Shown: in pieces, positions 8,259 through 15,768 of the stretch
Numbering within the stretch: the stretch's first letter is position 1
How the letters are laid out: the number at the start of each line of letters is the position of its first letter
Assembly: GCA_949285835.1 (NCBI GenBank)
Contig: CASEAR010000121.1
Coordinates: forward strand, 1-32,163
Reading direction: 5' to 3'
DNA from: an uncultured Verrucomicrobiota bacterium
GTDB lineage: Bacteria; Verrucomicrobiota; Kiritimatiellia; RFP12; UBA3636
Length of the DNA stretch: 32,163 nucleotides
Made by a program: the position numbers and the translations under genes
The notes under the pieces: model-generated
The model's input: the letters and a program-made list of their open reading frames with translations, nothing else
What the model was told of the DNA's origin: nothing
Databases searched by the model: none

Positions 8259-8762
8259 TCACAGTGTCTGCAGTTTGATTGGCGATTCCTGCATGGATAT
8301 AAGATCTGAGACAAAATCGTCTTGAGGAATTTCTGAAAAGCCTCCGCCGGGGAAGAAATCGGACTCGGCGAAGAAATCAGAGACCGCCACGGAATATATG
8401 GCGTCGCCGTCAGAATCTGGATTGATGACAGCGTCCGCATCTGCGGCGGCGATGTTCCCGGAGACTGTCTCCGCAGTGGTCAGATGGAGTATCGCGGAAT
8501 GAAACGCGCCGCGTCCGCTGGACGGGCGCTGAATCAGCGCTGCTGCGATCGTTAAAAAACAGGCCGCTGCGGTCGTGAGAGCGGACATTGCTATCCGCCT
8601 CCGGTGTCTGATCCTCAGGATTCGGGCATTTGTTCTGGCGGCATCTAATACTGTCTCGGCCGTTCTGGCGGACGGGGTTGCGGCTGCAAGTTCGAGCAGC
8701 CCTTTTCTTGCGGCCTCCTCGACTTCTTTCGGGAGCGTTGTTCCTCTATCGTCTTTAGTCAT
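8259..8762 (-). CDS. Single-span membrane protein, probable anti-sigma factor
   Basis: This 167-residue protein is encoded 14 nt downstream of the ECF sigma gene, the usual place for its anti-sigma factor. An N-terminal cytoplasmic region of about 55 residues with helical, charged segments is followed by one membrane span at about 58-77, then a periplasmic tail rich in Asp, Ser and Phe. I see no zinc-binding His-x3-Cys-x2-Cys motif, so it is not a classical ZAS-type anti-sigma. The role rests on position and topology, not on a recognised domain. The start at 8762 has GGAG eight bases ahead; a TTG at 8780 overlapping the sigma stop is less likely. The C-terminal FFPGGGF patch may interact with a periplasmic partner. 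Confidence 0.65.
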   Translation of the reverse strand: MTKDDRGTTLPKEVEEAARKGLLELAAATPSARTAETVLDAARTNARILRIRHRRRIAMSALTTAAACFLTIAAALIQRPSSGRGAFHSAILHLTTAETVSGNIAAADADAVINPDSDGDAIYSVAVSDFFAESDFFPGGGFSEIPQDDFVSDLISMQESPIKLQTL

Positions 8763-8776
8763 ATGAACGTCTCCGG

Positions 8777-9379
8777 TCAATGTGACAATTGTTCTCTGTA
8801 TGCGTTCAGCTCGCTGCGCAGTCTGCCGACTGCGTAGTGCATCCGCCCCAGTGCGGTGTTGAGCGGAATCCCAATAGCTCCGGCTATGTCTTTAAAGCTC
8901 ATTTCGTCGAATATTCTCATAACAAAGACCTCTCGCAGATCGTGCGGCAGCCGCATAACGCATCCGGTTATGAATTCAGACAAATCCAAACCGGCGTACG
9001 CGATGTCCGGCGCGGGGATGTGCGGGTGAAGGCCGTGCAGAGGTTCTGAAGCGATATCCAGCTCAGAAGTGTCTCCAAAACTTGTTTCGTACTTTCTTTC
9101 CCTTATCACATCCACCACGGTGTTATGTGCGATGCACATGATCCATGGCCTGAACCTGCCGCCTTCCCACCGAACTTTGTGGTCCGCCGCCTTAAGCCAT
9201 ACTCTCTGATAAACATCATCCGCATCCGGGGAGCGGATACCTATCATGCTTCCAATGTACGCCATGAGGATCGGGGTAAGCCGTTTGACAAGAGTTTCGA
9301 ACGCAACTTCGTCTCCTTTGTTCCTGTAGCGTTCATAAAGCTCTGTCTCGTTGCACTTATCGTAATCAAATCTTGTCAT
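8777..9379 (-). CDS. ECF-type RNA polymerase sigma factor
   Basis: The protein (about 200 residues) has region 2 near the N-terminus (ETLVKRLTPILMAYI, SPDADDVYQRVWLKAAD, FRPWIMCIAHNTVVDVIRE). Region 4 is near the C-terminus (LPHDLREVFVMRIFDEMSFK followed by DIAGAIGIPLNTALGRMHYA, the helix-turn-helix that reads the -35 element). This is the ECF sigma-70 layout. ECF factors redirect RNA polymerase to stress or surface regulons, and the partner membrane gene directly downstream suggests signalling from the envelope. I chose ATG 9379 because conserved sequence starts right after it; an in-frame ATG at 9436 would add 19 residues without homology-like character. Neither start has a strong Shine-Dalgarno sequence. 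Confidence 0.9.
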   Translation of the reverse strand: MTRFDYDKCNETELYERYRNKGDEVAFETLVKRLTPILMAYIGSMIGIRSPDADDVYQRVWLKAADHKVRWEGGRFRPWIMCIAHNTVVDVIRERKYETSFGDTSELDIASEPLHGLHPHIPAPDIAYAGLDLSEFITGCVMRLPHDLREVFVMRIFDEMSFKDIAGAIGIPLNTALGRMHYAVGRLRSELNAYREQLSH

Positions 9380-9481
9380 TGCGAAACCGGAAAGAGAAAG
9401 AACCACGCCCGTGCCGGGCGAACCGGCGGCAGACATCCTCGGAAGTAAACGTATCCTATATCCGGGATATTGTGTGGAAAA

Positions 9482-10906
9482 TTATTTATTTCTTTTTTCT
9501 GCAGATCCGGTTTGCGGTCTGTTTGCCCCGGCGGCCTGCGGGCGCGCTCTGAATTGCAGGTAGACAACGACGCCTTCAAGTCCGAATTTTTCCCTGATTT
9601 TTCCTATGAGGTAGGCTTTGTAGTTTTCCGGTGCGCGAAGAGGGTCGTTTACAAAGATGCGTATGCCTATGGGGTTCCTGCCCACCTGTACGGCGTAGTA
9701 TATCCGCAGCCGGCGCCCGTTTTTTGACGGAGGGGGCGATTGTTCGCAAGCTTCCGATATCACCCTGTTGAGTACAGCGGTCGGCAGGGCGGATCGGCTT
9801 TGCACAGCCACGTGATCGACAGCGCCTATCAGGCTTTTTATGTTGAATCCGGTCTTTGCCGATATGAATACGACTGGACAATACGACATAAATGGGATTT
9901 CACGGCGCAGTTTATCGATATATTCGCGCTGTTTGACTGTTGACAGATCCCATTTGTTTACGGCGACGACGCAGCCCTTGCCCTGTTCCGTGATCTCTCC
10001 GGCGAGTTGTTTGTCCAGAAGGCCGGCGCCGCGTTCTGCGTCGAGCATCAGCACACAAATGTCCGCGCGCAGCACGCTCTCCTGCATGCGGTAGCGGCTG
10101 TATCTCTCCACAGCTGTATCGACCCTTGCCTCGCGTCTGGCGCCTGCCGTGTCAATGAGGACATACCTGCGTCCGTCCACGGCGAACGGGATATCGATGC
10201 TGTCGCGCGTTGTACCCGGGGTGTCGGAGACAATGACACGTTCTGTCCTGAGAAGTTTGTTTATGAAGGAAGATTTGCCCGCGTTCGGCCTTCCCACTAT
10301 TGCGACGCAGAGAGGAGGCTCTTCTTCCTGCTCGCCGGTTTGTTCCGGCGGCGGAAGGGTTTTCATTACGGCGTCCATGAGATCTTCGAAGCCTCGTCCG
10401 TGCAGGGCCGATACGGGATAGACCGGGAAGCCCCACCGCGAGAAGTCCGCGGCGGCCTGGTCTTTTTCCGGGGTATCGGCCTTGTTTGCCGCGACAAAGA
10501 CCTTGATGCCGGACTTCCGCAGTACGGAAGCCGCCTCCTCGTCGAGGGGAGTGGCTCCGCTTATTATGTCGGTAACGAGTATGGCGGCGGATGCGCCGGC
10601 AAGCGCGGCTTCAGCCTGCATTCGAATGCCTGAGTCGATCCTGTCGTGTATGGTTTCGCGGTCGATGTTCATTATTCCGCCGGTATAGATGAGCGTAAAC
10701 GGCCCGGACGGAGATGCGATTTCCCTTGATAAACGGTCTCTGGTAACCCCGGATTCGTTGTGCACTATTGCGATGCGTTTGCCGGCGATGCGGTTGAAAA
10801 CCGCGGACTTCCCGACATTGGGTCTGCCGACTATTGCGACGGTTCTGCCGGGCCGGCGGCAGTCGCCGGTATCTTGTTCGGAATTGTCCATGCGGGTTTT
10901 TTCCAT
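9482..10906 (-). CDS. der: Ribosome-assembly GTPase Der (EngA), divergent first G domain
   Basis: Der has two GTPase domains in tandem and a KH-like C-terminal domain, and acts in assembly of the 50S subunit. With the start at 10906 the protein has 474 residues. P-loops GRPNVGKS and GRPNAGKS occur at 27-34 and 205-212. The G4 motifs are NKAD (141-144) and NKWD. The second domain has an intact G3, DTAG, with Asp252. In the first domain the G3 DTGG motif reads YTGG with Tyr74 where Asp is expected, which would affect Mg/GTP handling. A Pro/Glu-rich linker (about 185-198) joins the domains and a basic tail ends the protein. It lies 24 nt after gltX and is probably cotranscribed. ATG 10891 is an alternative start; neither has a clear Shine-Dalgarno sequence. 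Confidence 0.95.
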   Translation of the reverse strand: MEKTRMDNSEQDTGDCRRPGRTVAIVGRPNVGKSAVFNRIAGKRIAIVHNESGVTRDRLSREIASPSGPFTLIYTGGIMNIDRETIHDRIDSGIRMQAEAALAGASAAILVTDIISGATPLDEEAASVLRKSGIKVFVAANKADTPEKDQAAADFSRWGFPVYPVSALHGRGFEDLMDAVMKTLPPPEQTGEQEEEPPLCVAIVGRPNAGKSSFINKLLRTERVIVSDTPGTTRDSIDIPFAVDGRRYVLIDTAGARREARVDTAVERYSRYRMQESVLRADICVLMLDAERGAGLLDKQLAGEITEQGKGCVVAVNKWDLSTVKQREYIDKLRREIPFMSYCPVVFISAKTGFNIKSLIGAVDHVAVQSRSALPTAVLNRVISEACEQSPPPSKNGRRLRIYYAVQVGRNPIGIRIFVNDPLRAPENYKAYLIGKIREKFGLEGVVVYLQFRARPQAAGANRPQTGSAEKRNK

Positions 10907-10930
10907 TGAGTCGTAATTTGCGTATCAGCG

Positions 10931-12244
10931 TCAGAGGGCGGTTTGTGGTATAGCCCTGCGGAGTCTGGCTATGGTTCGTTCCTTTCCGATAAGCCGGAGC
11001 ATTTCAAACAAGCCGGGACCTTCGGAAACTCCGGAAACAGCCACTCTGACAGGGTGAACAACGGCGCCCATCCCTCCGTATTTTTCAGCGAGTTCCTTGA
11101 TGACGTCTTCGGCGGCTTCCTCTGTGAAATCGTGTATCGATTCAAAACGCGAGGCCGTCTCTTCAAGAATGCGTCCGGCCTCAGGCTGTTTGAGACGTTT
11201 GGCGACTGCCGCTTCGGAGAACGGATAGTCCTCCGTGAAGAAATATATGCAGTTGGCCGGAATGTCTCCGAAAGTTTTTGTTCTTGGCTGTACCGGCACG
11301 ATGACGTCGTCCACCGTGCATCCGAGCGGTTCTGTCGGGATTCCGGCGTCGGAAACCCGTCTGAGAAACTCTTTTTTGAACTCGTCTTTCGGCATGGCGG
11401 CGATGTATTCCCCGTTCATCCAGCGCAGTTTTTTGAGGTCAAATCTCGCTGCGCTGGCCTTGCATCTGTCCAGAGAAAATGCTTTGATCATTTCTTCGCG
11501 CGACATAATTTCGCGGTCGTCTCCCGGAGCCCAGCCGAGGAGAAGCAGGAAGTTGAACAGGGCGTCCGGGAGATACCCCTGTTCGCGGAATTCTCCGACG
11601 AATGCCGATCCGTCGCGTTTGGAGTACGGTTTGCCCATATTGTTGACAATCATCGGCAGATGCGCATAAGCCGGCGGCTGAGCCCCGAGCGCTTTGAACA
11701 GCTCGATGTGTTTAAAGGTGTTTTCCACATGGTCGTCGCCACGTATTACATGTGTGATGCCCTGCAGAATATCGTCAACCACGTTGGCCAGATGGAAAAC
11801 CGGAGATCCGTCGGATCTGACAATTACAAAATCCTGCGTATCTTCAGCCTTTTTCCTCATCCGCCCTTTGACCAGATCGTTATACTCGAGCCGTCCCTCG
11901 GACGGCATTTTGAATATGATGCACTCGCCTTTGCCGCCCTTATCGGACTTGTAAGCGTGTCCGGAATCGAGCAGTTTCCGGGCGGCTTTGAGATGCTCAT
12001 TGACGTTTGCCGTCTGATAGACCACGGGTTCATCATAGTCAAGCTTCAGCCATTCCATGCTTTCCAGCAGCGTTTTTATTGCTTCAGGCGTGGATCTTTC
12101 CAAGTCGGTATCTTCCACCCGAAGCAGGAATTTTCCTCCGGTATGCCGGGCGAAAAGCCAGTTGAAGATAGCCGCTCTGATGTTCCCGATGTGAACATTG
12201 CCGGTGGGGCTTGGTGCAAATCTTACTCTGATGTTATTACACAT
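10931..12244 (-). CDS. gltX: Glutamate-tRNA ligase, form without the zinc insertion
   Basis: GluRS charges tRNA with glutamate in the cytoplasm. The class I signatures are visible: PSPTGNVHIGN (HIGH-like, 18-21) and KPYSKRDG (KMSKS-like, 206-210). FLLRVEDTDLERST and THVIRGDDHVENT are also conserved. The protein is short (437 residues, family usually about 460-500). Much of the shortening lies after GHAY98, where the usual roughly 45-residue CxC...CxH zinc-binding insertion is replaced by about nine residues before the IIFKMP strand. Whether it is discriminating or also charges tRNA-Gln cannot be read. ATG 12244 follows AGGA with a 7-nt spacer. A near-consensus promoter lies about 105 nt upstream and der follows, so the two form an operon. 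Confidence 0.96.
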   Translation of the reverse strand: MCNNIRVRFAPSPTGNVHIGNIRAAIFNWLFARHTGGKFLLRVEDTDLERSTPEAIKTLLESMEWLKLDYDEPVVYQTANVNEHLKAARKLLDSGHAYKSDKGGKGECIIFKMPSEGRLEYNDLVKGRMRKKAEDTQDFVIVRSDGSPVFHLANVVDDILQGITHVIRGDDHVENTFKHIELFKALGAQPPAYAHLPMIVNNMGKPYSKRDGSAFVGEFREQGYLPDALFNFLLLLGWAPGDDREIMSREEMIKAFSLDRCKASAARFDLKKLRWMNGEYIAAMPKDEFKKEFLRRVSDAGIPTEPLGCTVDDVIVPVQPRTKTFGDIPANCIYFFTEDYPFSEAAVAKRLKQPEAGRILEETASRFESIHDFTEEAAEDVIKELAEKYGGMGAVVHPVRVAVSGVSEGPGLFEMLRLIGKERTIARLRRAIPQTAL

Positions 12245-12245
12245 G

Positions 12246-12314
12246 TCATTTTCCTGCTTCTTCGGGTATGCCTTTATGCGTCAGGGCATGTGCTTCATGC
12301 TGCTGCCGTCGCAT
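12246..12314 (-). CDS. Possible 22-codon upstream ORF in the gltX leader
   Basis: Within the roughly 105-nt gltX leader an ATG at 12314 opens a frame encoding MRRQQHEAHALTHKGIPEEA plus two residues. It ends in TGA one base before the gltX ATG. It has no strong Shine-Dalgarno sequence. It may be chance, or may couple translation to gltX. Confidence 0.2.
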   Translation of the reverse strand: MRRQQHEAHALTHKGIPEEAGK

Positions 12315-12356
12315 CCGCCGCTTTGAGAGTCACCCTGTTTGAAAATACGTCCGCCG

Positions 12357-12385
12357 ATTGTATTGCATTTTGACGTTTTTTTCAA
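12357..12385 (-). promoter_or_regulatory. Sigma-70-type promoter of gltX-der
   Basis: On the minus strand TTGAAA (12385-12380) and TACAAT (12362-12357) are separated by exactly 17 bp. Transcription would start near 12350, giving a leader of about 105 nt before gltX. Confidence 0.75.
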
Positions 12386-12421
12386 TTCCAATGAGCCGGA
12401 GCAATTGATCTTTCCGGGCGC

Positions 12422-12706
12422 TCATGCCGTGCGGAGCTTCAACCTGTGCAAATACGCATACATTTCCCGAAGAGCACCGTGCCTCAGCGGCCCTCTGTGT
12501 TTCAGAACTGCGACTGCGCCGTGCAGATGAGCATTATAAGGACTGGAATACGCGTGATTTGATGCCGTTCTCCTAATGTCCGGCAGCGACTCGCGGTCTC
12601 CGCAATACGGTTCGGTGAAGGCAGGGGCGTCAAGCTGATTCCGGAGATGGGCTGATATTTCAGTGTTTTCACAGACTGCGCCCGCCGGAATCCAATGACT
12701 GATGAT
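12422..12706 (-). pseudogene. Start-less 94-codon open frame, possible gene remnant
   Basis: On the minus strand, between a TAA at 12709 and a TGA at 12424, there are 94 uninterrupted codons without ATG, GTG or TTG near the 5' end. The predicted peptide has protein-like composition, with segments such as EPYCGDRESLPDIRRTASNH, AYSSPYNAHLHGAVAVLKHR and ALREMYAYLHRLKL. Just upstream, in another minus-strand frame, a 32-codon ORF begins at ATG (about 12833) and ends in TAG. This could be the 3' part of a frameshifted, decaying gene. I do not recognise the family, and an open frame of this length can occur by chance. Confidence 0.25.
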
Positions 12707-13359
12707 TTAGCCTGGTCTACGCCGTCTGGAGAGGCCTATGTCATGCCGCAGAGCCCGACGAAATAATAAAACTCAGCGAGGCGCTGCTGCTGGAGGACGG
12801 GATTGATTTTTAGAATGCCGTCAATACTGAACATCTTTTGAATAAAGGGCGCAGTTTGCGTGCGGCGGCTCCGCTGTTTTATGCCTCCACGCGCATGAGA
12901 AACTGCTTGCGGCAAGGCCGGACGGTCAAGTGTCCCTCAGGTCTTTATTTCCCGGCATCAGGGATGGACAGGAGGAGGGAATGCATGAGTCCCGCTTCAG
13001 CTTTCCGGCCTTTCAACATTGCGCTGCGCTTCCCGCCGTGCTGCGAAAAATTTGTGTGCAGATAATTTTTTGTAAGGCGAATGGCGATCGTGGAAGAGTA
13101 CAGCGGAGGAAATCTGCGAGCCGGATTGATGTGAAAATGCAGTATTCATATTTGAGGCATTCGCGTCCGGGTGGCCCTGAATGGAATTACCTGCTGCGAA
13201 GCGCGGCAACGTTCAGGTGTGGCTGCTGCAGTTTTTTGCAGGCATGCGTTTTACGATGCAGGGGGGCAATGTGACCGGTAAACGATTTGATGCGGTTGAT
13301 GCGATTCGCGGGACAGGGACCGGACTTTGCGTTTTTGTGAAATGTTTTCAGTTTGATAC
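12707..13359. other. Gene-poor interval upstream of infA
   Basis: About 650 nt without a reading frame I can support. Short open stretches occur on both strands, several interrupted by stops. No tRNA, terminator with a T run or mobile-element end was seen. It may be degenerated coding DNA continuous with the start-less frame at 12422-12706. Confidence 0.45.
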
Positions 13360-13388
13360 TTGTCAAAGAACGGTTTCGTGGGTAGTAT
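13360..13388 (+). promoter_or_regulatory. Sigma-70-type promoter of infA
   Basis: TTGTCA at 13360-13365 and TAGTAT at 13383-13388 are separated by exactly 17 bp. Transcription would begin near 13395, giving a leader of about 60 nt before the infA ATG. The same TTGTCA -35 box occurs in the dapL promoter. Confidence 0.7.
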
Positions 13389-13457
13389 ATCGGCTGTTTC
13401 GGTTATGTTAGACGGGTGCGGCGCCCGCATGTGTGACTGTGGAGATCGTTAATTCTT

Positions 13458-13697
13458 ATGTCAAAAGATGATTCAATAGAGGTAACCGGCACCGTTGTGA
13501 AGGTCCTCCCTGCGACTATGTACAGGGTTCGTTTGGACAACGGGCACGAAGTTCTCGCCCATATTTCAGGCAAGATGCGCAAGTTTTTCATAAGGATCAC
13601 TACGGGGGACAAAGTTACGATAGAGATGTCTCCTTATGATCTTGAGAAGGGCCGCATCATTTACAGACACAAGACTCCTGCAGGTCCGGCTCAGTAA
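13458..13697 (+). CDS. infA: Translation initiation factor IF-1
   Basis: IF-1 binds the A site of the 30S subunit and assists IF-2 and IF-3 in initiation. The 79-residue protein is a single OB (S1-like) fold with the family pattern [53 protein letters not shown] and a short Pro/Ala tail. Length is slightly above the usual 72 residues because of the tail. GGAG at 13441-13444 lies 13 nt from the ATG, longer than normal. It is a single gene with its own promoter and converges on dnaG with 98 nt between the stops. No clear terminator is visible in that gap. Confidence 0.97.
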   Translation: MSKDDSIEVTGTVVKVLPATMYRVRLDNGHEVLAHISGKMRKFFIRITTGDKVTIEMSPYDLEKGRIIYRHKTPAGPAQ

Positions 13698-13795
13698 AGG
13701 CCGCTTCACTGGAAGCAAATCGTACAGCGTTCAGCTCTGCGGGCCGGCTCTATTACGGCGTTGGGGTCGTTGTTTGTTTGCGATGCCGGTTTCAT

Positions 13796-15757
13796 TCAGT
13801 TCTCTCCGGCTTCCGGCCCGGGGCTGCCTACCTCGGATCGGAGCTGGGGCATGTATTTTGAAACTATCTTTTCCCCGTCTTCCCAGTTGGAAAGTTTTTT
13901 CATATCTACCAGGATGGCGAAGCGGCTACCATCGCTGCCGTCCTCGACGGATTTTGCGATATCGCCGAGTTTGTTTTTCCACGCGGACAAAACAAGTTCG
14001 TGCGCGATGTCGCGGAGAGTGAAGGACTCTTTGTCCGAAACTTTGTCGGGAGACAGGGCTATCTGTCCGAGGACTTCGGCGGCGCGCGGATCTGACTGCT
14101 GCAGTCCGAGCACGTGGTCCGTGCTGTCTGCCGCAGAGTCGTAGTATGCTTTTATTATGGCGGCGTAAAGTGGATCGTCGATTACTTCAGGCGGCAGATA
14201 GCGGGCCATAAACGGCACGAGTTTTTCTTCGGAATCGGCATTGTGGGCTAGGAGTCCGCAAATGTCCCTGTAAAGTTTGATTCTGGCGCTGTGGCCGCCG
14301 GATTCCGCTTCGGCGGCGATTTTCCTGAAGCGGGCGGCTTCCGGTGTATCAGTGTATTGGATACGCGTTTCTTTGAAAGGGGCGGGAGAGTGTGCGGTCT
14401 GGCCTGTTTTTTCGATGGTTCTGCGCTTTTCCTGTTTGCTCTCGATTGTTTCGAGTCTCATAGCGAGCGCCTGCTCAGGAATTTGCAGCAGGGAGGCTGT
14501 TTCCTGAAGCATTTTCGCCTTGTGTACTGGATTTTTGCATCTTGCGGCGATTTCGAGAGTGTTGTCGGCGATTCTGCCTATTGCGCCTTCAGAATCAGGG
14601 AAAGGTTCCGCCGCGTGGAAATACTTAACGGCGAAATTAATGACATTTTCTGATGCGTTGAGTATTTTTTCGAACTCCTCAGGGGCTTTTGACAGCAGAA
14701 AGCTGTCTGGATCTTCGCCCTCCGGGAGGTGTGCGATACGCACCGGGATTTCCTCGGCCACCAGAATGCCGGCTGTCCTTACCGCGGCTTTCTGGCCTGC
14801 GGGGTCGCTGTCGAACAGTAGGACTGCGCTGTCGGCGTATCTTTTCAGGAGCGAGGCATGCTCAGGGGTGAATGCAGTTCCCTGAGAGGCGACCGCTCTG
14901 GGAAAACCGCACACGTGGCAACGGATCACGTCGATTTGTCCCTCGCAAATGACGGCTTCCCGGTTCTTTGATGAGACAATGCCGCGCTGCGCCTTGTCAA
15001 GGGCGTAAAGAACGCGGCTCTTTGTGAAGATCGGGGTTTCAGGGCTGTTTACATATTTTGCGTTCGATGCAGATGAATCCAGGATGCGCCCGCTGAACGC
15101 GATTACACGTCCCTGAGTATCGCATATGGGGAACATCAGGCGGTTTCGGAATCTGAAGATATAGGGGCCGTTCCCTGAGGACTGCGGTGCGTCTGATTCC
15201 GAAACAATGCCGGCGTCGCGCAATTCGTTCATGGAGAAATGATAGTCTCTGGCGAATTGTTCAATCGCTCTGAATGTACCCGGGGCGTATCCAATGCCGA
15301 ATCTCTCGGCGGCCTCGCCGTCAAGTTTGCGCGAAACGAGGTATTCGCGCGCGGTTTCGGCCTCCGGACTTTCCAGAAGGTATTTTCTGAAAAAAGACGC
15401 AAGGTCTGAGTGAAGCGCGAGCAGACGCTTTACTTTGACGTATTCATCAGAATCTCCGGTCCATTCAATTTTTACTCCGCACTTGCCGGCAAGCGTCCTG
15501 ACGGCGTCGGTGAAGCTCATGCCGTTGTATTTCATGAGGAATGAGAAAACATCGCCCGCCTCGCCGCATCCGAAGCACTTAAAAGTTTGCCTTAGCGGAT
15601 TTACCGTGAATGACGGCGTCTTCTCGTTGTGAAACGGGCAGCACGCCTTGAAAAGGCTTCCGGCGCGCTTCAGCGCCACCTGAGACGATATGACCTCGAC
15701 TATATCGCTTTTGGCGCGGATTTCTTCAATGATCTGTTCTGAGATGCCGAAGGACAT
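13796..15757 (-). CDS. dnaG: DNA primase
   Basis: DnaG makes RNA primers at the replication fork and is recruited by DnaB helicase. The 653-residue protein starts with a CHC2 zinc finger (Cys40, His43, Cys61, Cys64). The RNA-polymerase/TOPRIM core follows, with FRNRLMFPICDTQGRVIAFS, the acidic motif EGQIDVI and LLFDSDPAGQKAAVR. The usual GFGGR of the core reads AFSGR here. The last 200 or so residues (helical, low conservation) correspond to the DnaB-binding region. The frame is open 34 codons further upstream, but conserved sequence begins at MSFGISEQ (ATG 15757), 11 nt after the stop of the upstream gene. The extension would overlap that gene in another frame. No strong Shine-Dalgarno sequence, consistent with translational coupling. 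Confidence 0.96.
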   Translation of the reverse strand: MSFGISEQIIEEIRAKSDIVEVISSQVALKRAGSLFKACCPFHNEKTPSFTVNPLRQTFKCFGCGEAGDVFSFLMKYNGMSFTDAVRTLAGKCGVKIEWTGDSDEYVKVKRLLALHSDLASFFRKYLLESPEAETAREYLVSRKLDGEAAERFGIGYAPGTFRAIEQFARDYHFSMNELRDAGIVSESDAPQSSGNGPYIFRFRNRLMFPICDTQGRVIAFSGRILDSSASNAKYVNSPETPIFTKSRVLYALDKAQRGIVSSKNREAVICEGQIDVIRCHVCGFPRAVASQGTAFTPEHASLLKRYADSAVLLFDSDPAGQKAAVRTAGILVAEEIPVRIAHLPEGEDPDSFLLSKAPEEFEKILNASENVINFAVKYFHAAEPFPDSEGAIGRIADNTLEIAARCKNPVHKAKMLQETASLLQIPEQALAMRLETIESKQEKRRTIEKTGQTAHSPAPFKETRIQYTDTPEAARFRKIAAEAESGGHSARIKLYRDICGLLAHNADSEEKLVPFMARYLPPEVIDDPLYAAIIKAYYDSAADSTDHVLGLQQSDPRAAEVLGQIALSPDKVSDKESFTLRDIAHELVLSAWKNKLGDIAKSVEDGSDGSRFAILVDMKKLSNWEDGEKIVSKYMPQLRSEVGSPGPEAGEN

Positions 15758-15768
15758 TGTCTGCGCTT

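Noticed and set aside
10943-12373. Long + strand open frame (476 codons) antisense to gltX
   Set aside because: It is an exact shadow of gltX; the minus frame carries all synthetase motifs and a promoter, while the antisense peptide has no recognisable feature.
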